This document shows, in pieces, positions 49,401 through 60,733 of a DNA stretch of 64,000 bases. Position 1 is the stretch's first letter. Each line of letters begins with the position of its first letter. A program made the translations under genes and the position numbers. The notes beneath the pieces are model-generated. The model was not told where the DNA came from, searched no databases, and saw only the letters and a list, made by a program, of their open reading frames with translations. The stretch is from assembly GCF_047511655.1 (NCBI RefSeq), contig NC_133387.1, forward strand, positions 44,992,853 to 45,056,852. Reading direction: 5' to 3'. The DNA is from Castor canadensis (lineage: Eukaryota > Chordata > Mammalia > Rodentia > Castoridae).

Positions 49401-49680
49401 GTTTTGGGTCAAAGGGTAAGAAACTGGGTTTGAAAAAATACACCTGGATCCAAAATAGAATACATTCTGTTATAGTGAAACATAGATTCTTTTCTTCTCT
49501 TTAGTAAATGCACATTCCCCAAGTACAAAGAAATGTGAAATAGCTTACATTTATGTGGTCTAATTTCCCAACACTGTATAAATGTGTTTTTGTTACACTT
49601 TGTGAGAAACATTTATTAATATCCTCTAGTTGTTTTATAATATCATATTTTACTTTTTCATTTCTTTTTTTTTTAATTAG
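46415..49680 (+). other. COL28A1 intron (3266 nt) with L2-like repeat
   Basis: Positions 47705-48075 contain TTATTCAATAAGTACTTATT (reversed L2 3' end) and continue with phrases of an ancient mammalian repeat (TAAAGACCTGAGGGTAGGAA; CACAAGGCCTTTGTGGGCCA). A G10 run lies near 48520. The rest is unrecognised. Confidence 0.6.
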
Positions 49681-49707
49681 GGAATTCCTGGGTACAAGGG
49701 TGATAAG
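49681..49707 (+). CDS. COL28A1: COL28A1 27-nt Gly-X-Y exon
   Basis: GIPGYKGDK is three triplets in 27 nt, half of the usual 54-nt unit. The acceptor is T-rich and ends TTAATTAG (49680); the donor GTAAGT starts at 49708. Phase 0 on both sides. Introns of 3266 and 3900 nt flank it. Confidence 0.88.
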
Positions 49708-50095
49708 GTAAGTTAGTAACAAAAATAGATTGACCAGAATTTTGTAAAGAAAAACATAAACATGGTGTACTTATGTACTTAATAAATGTTATTTTTCTTT
49801 ATTTTTGTAAGACCAGATTCTCTCATTCCAAAGTATACTAACTCTTTTATCATAAAAAAATAACAAAACTTAAGATTGGATATGTGTTGCAAAGAGTAGC
49901 GATTACACTGAGGTTTCTGAACTTAGAATGCACACTCCTCCAACTTTGCAAACATGAATTTTTCAGTAGAGAACTCCAATTTGAGTCATGCAGCACAGGT
50001 ATTCAGATGAAAAATTTCTCTATGCAAACAAATGCAGCAACATTGCAAGAGGTTTCTTCCTTGATGCTTAACTTCCTATGAAAACCTACACACCA

Positions 50096-50178
50096 GGGCT
50101 GGGAGAACAGATCAAATGGTTGAGTGCCTGCCTGGCAAGTCTGAGGCCCTGAGTTCAAACCCCAGTACTGCCAAGAAA
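50096..50178 (+). repeat. ID/tRNA-like SINE
   Basis: GGGCTGGGAGAACAGATCAA, TGGTTGAGTGCCTGCCTGGC and GAGTTCAAACCCCAGTACTG form a well-preserved tRNA-like half, with A and B boxes recognisable. It is one of the least diverged SINEs in the window and lacks the B1-like left half. Confidence 0.85.
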
Positions 50179-51560
50179 CCCTAGACACCCAACTGTCTCC
50201 AAGGGGAAAGAGAGGATTGATCATAGTTAAACAGTAAATAATCATTGACCTCAATGAGTCAGGTATTTGAGTAGAGCTGACAGAAGCAGTAAATCTGACA
50301 AGGCAAACAAGAAGCATGGATTGGTAGATGATTTTATGATTAGTTGCAAATTATAAGTTAGGAAATCAAACTTCTTCAAAAGAAATGAACAAGTTGGACC
50401 GGGACTCAGGAACCTCTGAGAATGTTCAATTGTTCATTTATACATTTGCCCCAGAGTTTCCTTTATGATCAGATTTTCTGTCTGAAGTTAGAACATATGC
50501 CTATCATCCATTCTACCTTACATGTGGCACAATCCTAAAATGTGGGCAGGGAGGGCTGCACTTTTAGAGGGTACTGCTGTGGATCTCCTCTGGCCTCTTC
50601 ACTCCCCATATAACTAGAAGTCTGCAGGGTGAGGAGCCTACGCCCCCTTTTAGACCATATTTTGGGCAGAAAATTTATGGGACCCCAGAAGTTCCCATAA
50701 AATGGCCCTATCCTGCTTGGAGGGGCAAGCACAAACCTCATTCCCATATCCATCTGCTTCCTAGGCCTGATAAAGAAACAAGTGGTGGCTGTCTATGAGG
50801 ACAGTAGGAGTCTTGTGGGGAGCATTGCTGTGCTGCTAGAGCAACATTGGGTTCACAGCTCTTCTTTCTGTGGAAGGAGCTGGCAAGAGGAAGTGAAGGG
50901 CTGCAGATTGTGGGCATGGGGCTTGGGACCACTGAAGAATCCCATAAATAGATAAATTCTGTATCTCTTTATTTTTCTTGGAGGGTACTTGTCAAGAAGC
51001 TAGAACATAGTTACTTTGATTTATAATTTTCAACCATTTAGATGCATGATATGCTAGCCTCTTCTTGCACTCTTTGCATATAGGCTCTGCAAATATTAAG
51101 GGACAACTTATATACAGGCCAGTAAATACATCACAAGCATTGGAAATGTTAAGCCTAAAAGGGGAGAATTGTTAGAAGTTTAGAAGAAATTCTAAAATTT
51201 TTTACTTTGCATCTATAAGAACTTGGGCAACTCAAGATCTTGGAGTGTCTGTTTCTTAATCCATGCAGAACTGGATTAATATAAGCCTGTCTGATTTATA
51301 GGGTGGCTGGAGAATTAAATGGAATAATGAGTGTGACAACATATTGAAAACTGTTTGCTGGTGTGTAAATATGAGGCGCTGTCATGACAAGTCACAATAA
51401 GAATACTAATTAAGTATCCCTTTCATTTGTTAAAAATGTTTATGATTATAAAGTTATCCTATATACAGATGAGGAAAATTATGGATGTTCCACCCATCCT
51501 GATTTAAACAATGAGATAGTTATCAACATTGGAAGCTTTATATATATACTTGGAAAGATT

Positions 51561-51628
51561 CTTTTGAACTTACAACCTCATGTTTGCTAGGCAGATGCTC
51601 TTATCATATGAGCCACTCCACTAGCCCT
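51561..51628 (-). repeat. ID/tRNA-like SINE fragment, minus strand
   Basis: GCTAGGCAGATGCTCTTATC followed by ATGAGCCACTCCACTAGCCC is the reversed tRNA-like half. Confidence 0.75.
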
Positions 51629-53607
51629 TTAAAAAGATTCTTTTAACCTTTTGAAGAATTGTAGAGTCACTAGAAGAATTCTCATTTGGAAAATACAAGC
51701 TGTCAGAGTAAAGTGACCCCAAACCTTCGACATTCAAACCAGAATTGCACCAGGAGGTGAAGCATCAGAAATCCAAGGCTGGAAACAGAGCTAGTCTGTT
51801 TTAGCTTTCTGAAGCCCTTGCTCTCTAGAACTATGTAATTGTGGCCATTCCACAGGGACAAATGGGTCCACCAAAAAGGAAAACGCCTTTGCTGAGGCAA
51901 ATAACACAAATACAATATTTTCATTGATGGAAATCTGCCCCCAAAACAAATGCTGCTCCTCAGGACATTATAACAAATAAATCTGTCTGGACAAATGGAA
52001 TGTGAGTTCTGCCCAAAGGAATTTTGAGTATATTTATGGTGCTTTTCTGTTTTATATTTTGGTGGTTGACTCATTTTGTTCCCATCCAACATTAGTAAAT
52101 TAATTGCTTTCTAATTGAGTCTTTAAGAATGACTTCCCATTTGCATTTAGAAATAAATGTTCAACTTGTTCTCAGTGAAAACTCAGTTTTTCCTAGGTCA
52201 TTTTGACTCACAAAATGATGTAGAGAGAGAACAGAGTCCTTTTGAATGGAGGCATAGCTGGCTGTAGGAACTGCACCTCTCTTTTTTCTGTTATTGATGC
52301 CAGCAATCAGAAGTGTCAGGTAAATGGAAAGTAGCTTATAGTTCATGACAGTGTGCCTTGTTCCACTATGAGTGATTGGAAATATGGACCTGGAAGTCTA
52401 ACAGACTCAAGTGTGTGGTCGTGGCCAAGCACCATAATCTGGGAGCCTCATATTTTTTTATATGTGATTGTATATATGTATGTAACTATAAGTGTATGTA
52501 TGTTGTGGAGACTAGCAATCATGTAGAGACTGGCACACACTTTGCACCCATAACTGGTGATTCAAATTATTATTTCTTTCCTTAGAGCAGTGCTATTCAA
52601 AGTGTGGTTCTGCAGGCTAGCTATTAGTCTGTTTGCACAGGAATCTAAATCCACTGAATTACTTAATACACTGAAATTCAGCTGACATTTATTTTTCATA
52701 GCATGACTTCCTCAATGAAGGAAGCAACAAATGCATTGAATTACATTCCACTATAATTTCCTCATGTCATTTGCACAGTGGCACATCAAATAATATGTTC
52801 TAGAGTAGCATATAGAACATAAAGCAGCAGAAGAAGCAGAAATTAATAGTGAGGGCACAGGACTAGAAGTCCTTGGCTGGCATATACATGTAAATAAATA
52901 ACTTTTCCAATTGGGGTTATTTATCTTAAAAATAAGAATTGATTTGAGGTTCAGAATAAAGATATAGATGAAAGAATTTTGAAAATGCTAAAGTATTTTA
53001 TAAGTGATATGTATCACATTTTCTTAACTTTTTAAAGTTATACATTTTTAAAGTTTGAGCTAAGAATATCTAAGACAGTAAACATCAGATAATGATAAAA
53101 TATGATTAATAACTCTAAAGCATAATTATAATGCTAGTTTTTACAGTAATATTCTAGGAAAGACAGTACAGTGAGTATGACAATGGAAACTAGGTAGCAT
53201 GCTTGCCACTGTACCCCACTCTCTCACAACAGGCCTTGCTAACTCATCATGGCACCCTTCCCCAGTCATGGCTCAGTCTATCCTTAATAACTTTCTCTCA
53301 CAGTTCTCCAGGCAAACACTACTGACTGATCAAGATTGGTACTTAGGAGCATGGTGTTGTGAAAAATATGGGGGCTCTTAGAGTAGAGCTGAGATCAGAC
53401 CTTGAGCCTTCTACTTACTAGCTAGATGACTGAGGGAAGTTGTCTCAGTGAGTTGACATTTTCTCAATAGTAAGATAAGAATTGCAAAGTTGATTTCATT
53501 GAACACATTTCATTGTGTCACAAGATTCTGTTGGGAGTCTTAAAAACAGCCCTAATACTGAATGACTGTAAATATCCTCTTATTGTATTTACTTACTTAT
53601 TTTTTAG

Positions 53608-53652
53608 GGTGAACGTGGAGAATGCGGTAAACCAGGAATGAAAGGTGACAAG
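53608..53652 (+). CDS. COL28A1: COL28A1 45-nt Gly-X-Y exon with a helical cysteine
   Basis: GERGECGKPGMKGDK is five triplets in 45 nt, a standard collagen exon size. The acceptor ATTTTTTAG ends at 53607 and the donor GTAAGG starts at 53653. The Cys at a Y position inside the helix (GEC) is unusual for fibrillar collagens and could form an interchain disulfide; this is inferred. Confidence 0.9.
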
Positions 53653-55859
53653 GTAAGGAACATAGTTTTAAAATGTTAACAGCTGTAGCATTTTCTTAAG
53701 AAGAAATTCCTGTGAGGAATTATGTGGCTCTCACTACTACAGTCTGAGAGTCAGTGGTTCACTTTTCACATGTGTAAAACATGAAGTAAAAACCAAAAGG
53801 ATTCCTAACTTAGTTAATGGAGCCCTAAATGCCTTTCTTGTAATTAAGACTTTGTTTTGTGATACCCTAACTTTGAGTACAGTTATACTGAAGTTATGGT
53901 ATAAAGAATGATTTAACAGCAAAGTCAATTTAAGCTCCATGTGGGTTGAAATAGAGTGCCTTCTAGATGTAAACACTGATATATCAGGCACTTTCCAAAG
54001 ATGAATGAAGAACTTCATGAAATTGGTTAGGGAGTTAGGTAAAAATAATGTGGCAGAACTAGACATAGTAAGGGTCTTGAAATTTTGAAAATTCAGCAAG
54101 ATATAGACACATGGGTAAGTCTTTACCTTTAGTTAAAAATACAAATATGAATAAAGAACTTAAACTAGAGACAATATTTAGTATTTTAAAGTTCTGTAAT
54201 AGATTAAAATATGTAGAGAATATATCTACAAACATAATGATAAAAGATCCATAAAGGTACCAAGTAAGAATAATGTTTATTATAGCTAAGAACTATTAAC
54301 AGCAGCCCGTCAAGATAGTAAACTTTAAAGATATCTTATAATCTTATCTTATAATTATATAAGTATAATATATATTATATTATAATTATAATTTTACATA
54401 ATTAAAAATGAGGCAAAAGGTTAAAAGAAGAAGGTAAGATAATGGCACTGGCATATGGAAATAAACACTTTAAATAGCTTGACACTTCCTGGAAGCTTTT
54501 AAACTGTAGTGGAGTTAAAGGTCAGGTGGATATCCAAAATGTAGGCTTGGTAATTATCTCTGGGAAAAATGAAAGTATGATAATGGATAGTTTCCTCCTA
54601 CAGGAAAATTGAAAATGGAAGATAGACAGGGGAAACCTGACAATATAGAAGGGACACACAGAATAGAACAGAAATGAAAATTAAACAATGCCTAGGAAAA
54701 TGTTGTAAAATTAATAACTAATACATTTCATTGCCTAGAATGTCAAATATTGTTAAATGCAACATTATTTTCTGCACCCAAAAGAAAGAAAATATTGCCA
54801 ATTGTAAATAGAAGATGCATTTGGTTGTAAAACATACCCAAATGTCAGATATATAAAAATATGAAAAAGAGTGTGTCTTATAGTCAGTGAAATATGGTGT
54901 CCTTGATATGAAGAGTTCACACAAATTTATAAGAAAAATGTATGAAGAACATAAAAGAGAAAATGTAAAATGGATAATGAATGAGAAAAATATCCAAACA
55001 TACTAGAAATCAGATAAGTGAAATTAAGATGCTAAAATACTATTTCACATAACAAATCAATATGTAATAATCAGTCTTGATGGGGACTCTATGAGATAAA
55101 GATACACATTTCATACCTGGGTAGTGAGAACGAGCAATAAATTTTATGGAGCAAGTTTCTTTCCTTCTATTTATGGTATGAAAGACAAAGGAGAGTGATG
55201 AAGAACCTCAGTGTGCTTATAGTCTGTGCTTCAGTCATCTAGGAAACCATTCTTAGGAATGAACCAGAATTGGATAAAGATTTCTACACAAAGATGTTCA
55301 TATTTTATTAGTTAAAATAGCAACCGTCAGAGTATTTTAATGTCAAAATTAGGGAAATGAATATATAAATTATAAAAGATTCCTATTCTTCACTGTTATC
55401 TTGAAAAAAAATGGAAATTTAGGAAAAGAGAAACCAGACTATATTACACTACACAAAAATAAAAGGGTTTTGAAGTTATAGGATAATGAAATGTGTTCTA
55501 TTAGAAGAATGTTGAGTATGAACAGTGCTTAACCAAGTTTCATGTCTTAAAGATGGGCAAAAGAGTGATTTAGATCTTACGTAAACTCACTGTGCTGTTA
55601 ATTTAACAACACTGTCTTGTTGGAAGGAAATAATATTCCACCAAGTGTGTGCCTTCAAAGAACTTAGGAAACAATTTCTTTACTCTGATCCAAAAGTCAA
55701 TATATAGGCCAAAGACTATCAATGTGGAGTGAGCTTTTTCTTGCTCCTGTTACTACTGAACCTAACTGGGCTAAATAGAGGAAACAGGAGATGCAGAAAG
55801 GACATAAGATAGACAAACATGCATAAAATTGGGTCCAGGTGTGCTGGGTGCTGGGATGG

Positions 55860-56750
55860 AGATGCACAACAGCCTTGTTGCTTCTTTTCTCTAATCTATC
55901 TTTCTCTTCTTTTCCTTTGCTTCCTTTCTCCATCTTTATTCTTTAAGGCCTTGTTTCTAAAGTCTTTCTTTAAAACCTTGCTTCTAAAGTCTTCTTTTCT
56001 GTTCTTTAGAGTCTCTCTGTCCCATGTTTTTTCCTAGGTTTTCTTTAGTATAATCTCTCTTAAAGTCTTTGTTACCAGACCTGCAGACAAACAACAGCAG
56101 CTGTGTCTAAAAACTTCATTAATGTAACTCCCAAAGTCTTGGCACTTAGACTTGCCCTGTCCCATGTTCTGTCTTTAGCTTTTTTTTTAGCTTAGCTTTT
56201 CTAAAGCCTATGTATAAAGTTCTTGGTGCAGACTTGCAGTGACCAATGTTCTCTTTAATCTCTAGCATAACTCAGCAGCCCACCAGGAGAATCATTCTCA
56301 CAAGCAGCCCACCAATCAATCCATCCCCCATCAAAAAACTTCTTCAGCAATCCTCCCTCCATCAATTTCCCTTCAGCCAAAAACTCCTTCATCCTCTTTC
56401 AGTGAGTCTTTTATATCCAGTGGTAAACAAGGAGATGGAGCAACAGTTCTTGGGGAGGGGGGTGACATTGTAACAAGAGAAAACTGTGTTCCTGCTTCTC
56501 TGAATATAAATAACTTAGGAAAAGCAGCTGTTCTGCATTTTACTCTAGCCCTCTTCTGCAGCTGGGGCTGTGCCAAATCTCAGCCTACAGATTATTTGAC
56601 ATAAACATTTTAGGAAAAGCAGCTACTCTGCGTCTTACTCTCACCCACTTCTGTGGCTGGGGCTGTGCTAAACTCAGCCTGCAGAATATTGAGTACAGCT
56701 GTGCTTATGTCCTCATAGGCTTCTCATACTCCTCTCCCCACATCAATGTA
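55860..56750. repeat. Pyrimidine-rich LTR-like block
   Basis: Recurrent CTAAAGTCTT phrases (55950-56070), a TATATCC and a TATAAATAA element (near 56410 and 56503), and a 95-bp tandem duplication at the right end. This mixture resembles an old LTR with duplicated U3-type segments. No TG...CA ends or target duplication could be fixed. Confidence 0.35.
56516..56700. repeat. 95-bp tandem duplication
   Basis: TAGGAAAAGCAGCTGTTCTG at 56516 recurs as TAGGAAAAGCAGCTACTCTG at 56611. Both continue through TTACTCT, the CTTCTG..GCTGGGGCTGTGC core and CTCAGCCT. The period is 95 bp with about a dozen differences. Confidence 0.85.
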
Positions 56751-56961
56751 AATTTGGGTTTTAATGAAGTATATTTACTAAAGCATAGTTTGACCCTGAT
56801 GTCTCTTGTTTATTAGGATCATTTCAACTTGTTGGCTTTGAGTTTGTATAACCAGGGAAGACTGGCAATTACTCAGAATATATTCCCTTCCCTTGTATCT
56901 AAAACCTCTGCACTCAGGAGAGAGATATTTAGAGAGACTCACCACTAATTTTATTCCACAG

Positions 56962-57006
56962 GGATCCCCAGGGCCATATGGACCAAAGGGCCCCAGAGGA
57001 CTTCAG
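56962..57006 (+). CDS. COL28A1: COL28A1 45-nt Gly-X-Y exon
   Basis: GSPGPYGPKGPRGLQ is five clean triplets. The acceptor TTATTCCACAG ends at 56961 and the donor GTAAGG starts at 57007. Phase 0, starting with an intact Gly codon. Proline-rich X positions favour a stable helix. Confidence 0.92.
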
Positions 57007-58151
57007 GTAAGGAGGTTAAAACCAAATCTAAGTTTGGATTAGAATCACCTAAAGAGCTTTGAACAAATCCCCTTGCCCACTTGTTTTCTTTCCCAATTAA
57101 ATCAGAATGTCTAGTGGTTGCAACCAGCCATCAATATTTTTAAAGCTCTTCAGATGATTCCAATTCACAACAAAGTTTGGAAGCCACTAATGTTCTGATT
57201 AACTAACTCAGTATCTCCAGAGATAGGTAGAGCAAGCAAGCTTACTTAGTGAGTAGCTAAAAGGATGAAAAAAAAATTGAATTTGGATAGATGGAGAAAG
57301 CCAAAGTAGATAAGAGCAGAATATAACTATTTTTTGCATTACTACTGTATTATAATTGGAAAAGTGTAGATTTTATCTAAATTTAAATATTTGTATTATT
57401 CCATCACTACAAGTAGTTAGTGCTCTATACTATGGAATGATTCTTCAGGGCATTCATTTAAGTTAGACATATCCTATGTGTTGTGCTTCACACTTGTACT
57501 ACAGCATTCAGCAGGCTAAGGCAAGAGAATTGAGTTTGAGGGTAGCCTAAGCTACAGGGTGAGACCATGTCTCAAAAACAAATAACCCACAGAGATATAT
57601 CCCCCGGATTTCAGAAAATAATTTGAATCAATTTTTTCAGTTTATGGACTTGTCTCTTCTAAAGTTACAGTGGGTATGTATGTGTGTGAAGAGTTAATTT
57701 TGTCATTTCAAAAAGTTTGCTAAAAATTAGATTTCCTACACAGTCTCAAGCTAACCATCAACTTCTTTGCTTTTGCCTGGAGTAACTGTGTTTGTCACAG
57801 AATCATTGGAAGCTATAAATTTGAATTATATGCCTTAGATATTGAAAAAAACTTTAGTAGGCAAAATATCTTTTAAAATATTATGGAAATAAGCTTGGAA
57901 CCACAGGTTTATAAAACAAATGCCTCATTAACAAAATGTTTGCTCTCAACCTAAGTGCTATTTTAGAAACAGCTTATTTGACTCAAGGAACTTTATGTCA
58001 TCTAATTTCTCAATTGGATGTGATCCCAGTGTAGCTCTGAGCTACGTCATCTGATTTCTAACTCTGGGATCTCTAGGAACCCTAAAGAATGATTCATTCT
58101 TGGTTGACCTTTTGTAAACTGAACTAATTCTTGGTTTTCATCTTGGAGCAG
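57007..58151 (+). other. COL28A1 intron (1145 nt) with MER5-like and SINE fragments
   Basis: Positions 57033-57192 follow a MER5-type hAT element: TTGGATTAGAATCACCTAAA at one end and CAGATGATTCCAATTCACAA, AAGTTTGGAAGCCACTA at the other. A B1-like SINE lies at 57478-57587. Confidence 0.65.
57478..57587 (+). repeat. B1-like SINE
   Basis: TGTGCTTCACACTTGTACTA, GGCTAAGGCAAGAGAATTGA and GTGAGACCATGTCTCAAAAA are the B1 monomer in order, on the + strand. Confidence 0.75.
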
Positions 58152-58205
58152 GGCATTAGTGGACCTCCCGGTGATCCAGGTCCAAAGGGATTTCAAGGCA
58201 ATAAG
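58152..58205 (+). CDS. COL28A1: COL28A1 54-nt Gly-X-Y exon, last exon in the window
   Basis: GISGPPGDPGPKGFQGNK is six clean triplets in 54 nt. The acceptor CTTGGAGCAG ends at 58151 and the donor GTAATC starts at 58206. Phase 0. I searched the remaining 5.8 kb for a splice acceptor followed by Gly-X-Y codons and found none, so the next exon should lie beyond the window. Confidence 0.92.
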
Positions 58206-59916
58206 GTAATCTTACCCTTCGGTCGAAGTCAGGTAGAAGGCCTTTTCCCTTGCGTAGTAAGGTAGTATATGTTTTTATTGGGCAAAGACAAATGGACTCT
58301 TTGAGGAAGTACCTTTGGAAATACTTGATAACCTTCAGCTGTATGCACAGGATCAAGTTCAAATGTATGCAGGAAGTCAATGGCATAGCTTTATCACTTT
58401 TCATTTTGTTACTTGAGGGGGCATGGTTAAATATTAGCCACTCTCTAGGGTTTTTGTGGTGTTTCTTACTCATGACCTTTAGTGATTTTATGGCTTACTA
58501 GAAAATGAAAAGCAAGTAATACAATTCATATTACTCTGTTTCCACATATAAAGTCTTCTCAATATTAGGGAATAGAATCTCTAACTGTCCTAGCAACAGA
58601 CATCAAGCAACATCAACTGTCAGTAACCATGCTTGTAATGTTACTCTACAGATAATTGGACAGACCAACAGAGAAGGAGGGGTGGATTAAGAGACAAATA
58701 AAAACAAAAGATGCCAATACATTGGGGTCTTTAAAAAAAGAAACTGGTTACATAACTCCCTTTTCCAATAAGAGTGGCTATTGATTTGCTAAGAGCAATC
58801 TATAACTCTTCTCAATGCTTAGTAAATTTCATAGATGACACAAATATCCCATAAAAGGTGTAGACTTAGTGACTTAGCTATTATGAACTGCAGAAGATCC
58901 TGTCATAAACTGGCCCTAGATAAAGCCAATCTTTTAAGGATGATATTAAATTAAATTTGTCGGAAGCAGTTGGGCTCTTGAGTGCTAATTTTCCAGAGGA
59001 AGAAAGGGAGTGACAAGTATATATTTTTAATGAGATAATGACAGTATGAGGTTTCCCAGGCCACTTTTAATTGGCAAATTAAAATAGAATGGGCTTCTCA
59101 GCAGGAGTATGCTTAAGCTTCATCTGGGGAAACTGTCTTTTCCAGTCCTTGCCTTTGATTAATTCTCTCTAGGGGAAAGTAATGGCCCTGTTGAATACTG
59201 AGTAGAAGTTTTCACAAAATTGCTTTGGCTATAGGTAAATTCCTGCAGCAAGAAAAAAGCATATATTTTGACAGTACATGCATAGTTCTAGAATTTATGT
59301 GTTACCAAATATGGTAATTTTCACATTTGTGAAACAGTCTCAAAATCAAGAATCATGGCAGCAGTTTGCAACAGTGATAGAATTACAGAGTGTTTGAACC
59401 ATAAAGGATGTGAGAGGTCCTACTGGAAATGAGAAATAAAGTCTGCAGATAAGTGGCTTGCCTGAGGCAGAGGCACAGGTATGGCCATCAGCTCCAGAGG
59501 ACACTGGGGAGGTGCTGTGTGGGAGCTTTGTGGGCAGCTGTTAGTGATGGTGGCTGTGGCAATGGTGGTTGGAAACAGGGTCATAAAAAGCTGCCATCAT
59601 GCAATCGCTTCTCTTTGTGCCTGATAGACTTACTACTTAGGTTTAAAAAAACAATTTTACCTAAATAAAATTTAGTTTTTAATTCCAGCAATGCATTAAT
59701 TCTTAATAAATAATGAGCAAAGATTTTTTTTGGAGGAGGAGTGGTTATAATAGATATAATAGAAATATGTTTGGCTTTCCTAGCATAGTCATAAAAGAAG
59801 TCATTTTTCCAAAAATAGCCTATCAGTTTCCCAAGGGCATTTTTTTAAATAAAAAAATTTTTAAATTAAAATTAACCTGTAGTAAAATATATATGACATA
59901 AAATTACCACTTAGAT

Positions 59917-59975
59917 TTTTCCTTCCTTCCTTCCTCCCTCGCTCCCTCCCTCCCTCCCTTCTTTTTTTTTTTTTT
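59917..59975. repeat. (CCTT/CCCT)n microsatellite
   Basis: CCTTCCTTCCTTCCTCCCTC grades into CCTCCCTCCCTCCCT and then a T-run that is the reversed tail of the adjoining minus-strand SINE. Confidence 0.85.
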
Positions 59976-60050
59976 GAGACAGGGTTTCACTGTGAAGCCC
60001 AGGCTTCCTCCAGCTCTCCATGCTTAGGTACTGGGATTACTACTTAGGTT
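59971..60050 (-). repeat. B1-like SINE fragment, minus strand
   Basis: TTTTGAGACAGGGTTTCACT, GAAGCCCAGGC and GGTACTGGGATTAC are the reversed B1 3' half and core. Confidence 0.75.
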
Positions 60051-60647
60051 TTAATCACAAAGTTCACTACCAAGTGAACACTAAAAGTTCATTGCCAAAT
60101 GAAAAGATGTTAATCTCTAGGAATATTGGGGGTTGTTAGGAGACTATGAGTTTGATGAATTTCTCTATTTCCTTCTAGTTACATTTCTCGTTTAAGATCA
60201 CAAATTTAGTTGTCTCTTGACTCTTGCTTTGGATTATTACTGCTTTCTGTGTAATTTCTACTTCTGTTTGGATCAGTTAGCCAGAGATCATGTCACATTT
60301 TTTTTTCATTTTATATACTTATTAGTGTACTGTTTTAAAAGTTGGGTTTCAGGGAACAATTTCATTTCACCTCCCAGAACATGCTCTTAAATTTTGAAGA
60401 AGTAATAAACTATATTTTTCCTCAGTTTGGAAATAATAATATATTGGGCAGTGACTTATTTCTTTTCATCTATTATCATTGGAAAATGTTTTTAAGAAAC
60501 TGCTATTGCAATTAATGCAACCTCTCCCTGCCCAAATCTAATGTTTCTGTATTGTCAAAAGGGCACAGGGTGAATTATTTATTTTGTAACTTCTACAATA
60601 ATAGCTAACATTATCTTTTGTGAATTTGCTATGTACCTGTACAGCTC

Positions 60648-60733
60648 TTTTTTTGGTATGGTGCTGGGACTCAAACCCAGAACTGTATAGATGGTAGATA
60701 AGCACTCTACCACTGAGCAATGTCCTCAGTCTG
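60648..60733 (-). repeat. ID/tRNA-like SINE, minus strand
   Basis: TTTTTTTGGTATGGTGCTGG, GACTCAAACCCAGAACTGTA and AGCACTCTACCACTGAGC are the reversed tRNA-like SINE with its T-run. Confidence 0.75.

Larger units (their letters stand above)
49708..53607 (+). other. COL28A1 intron (3900 nt) with SINE, MIR and MER fragments
   Basis: Besides the SINE pieces listed separately, it holds MIR-like segments at about 51225-51400 and 53395-53490 and a MER5-like end at about 52584-52650 (GCAGTGCTATTCAAAGTGTG). A more GC-rich block at 50530-50940 is unclassified. Confidence 0.55.
53653..56961 (+). other. COL28A1 intron (3309 nt) with old L1 and LTR-like block
   Basis: Positions 54890-55330 resemble a very old L1 ORF2 3' region. 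An AT-rich stretch lies at 54335-54405. Positions 55860-56750 form a pyrimidine-rich, LTR-like block (listed separately). Confidence 0.55.

Noticed and set aside
50096..50178. A functional tRNA gene.
   Set aside because: It has A- and B-box-like sequence but no complete cloverleaf, and it matches the tRNA-like half of the SINE family in this window.
51703..52092. A 129-codon minus-strand frame within a COL28A1 intron.
   Set aside because: No domain, and composition matches surrounding intron; likely chance.
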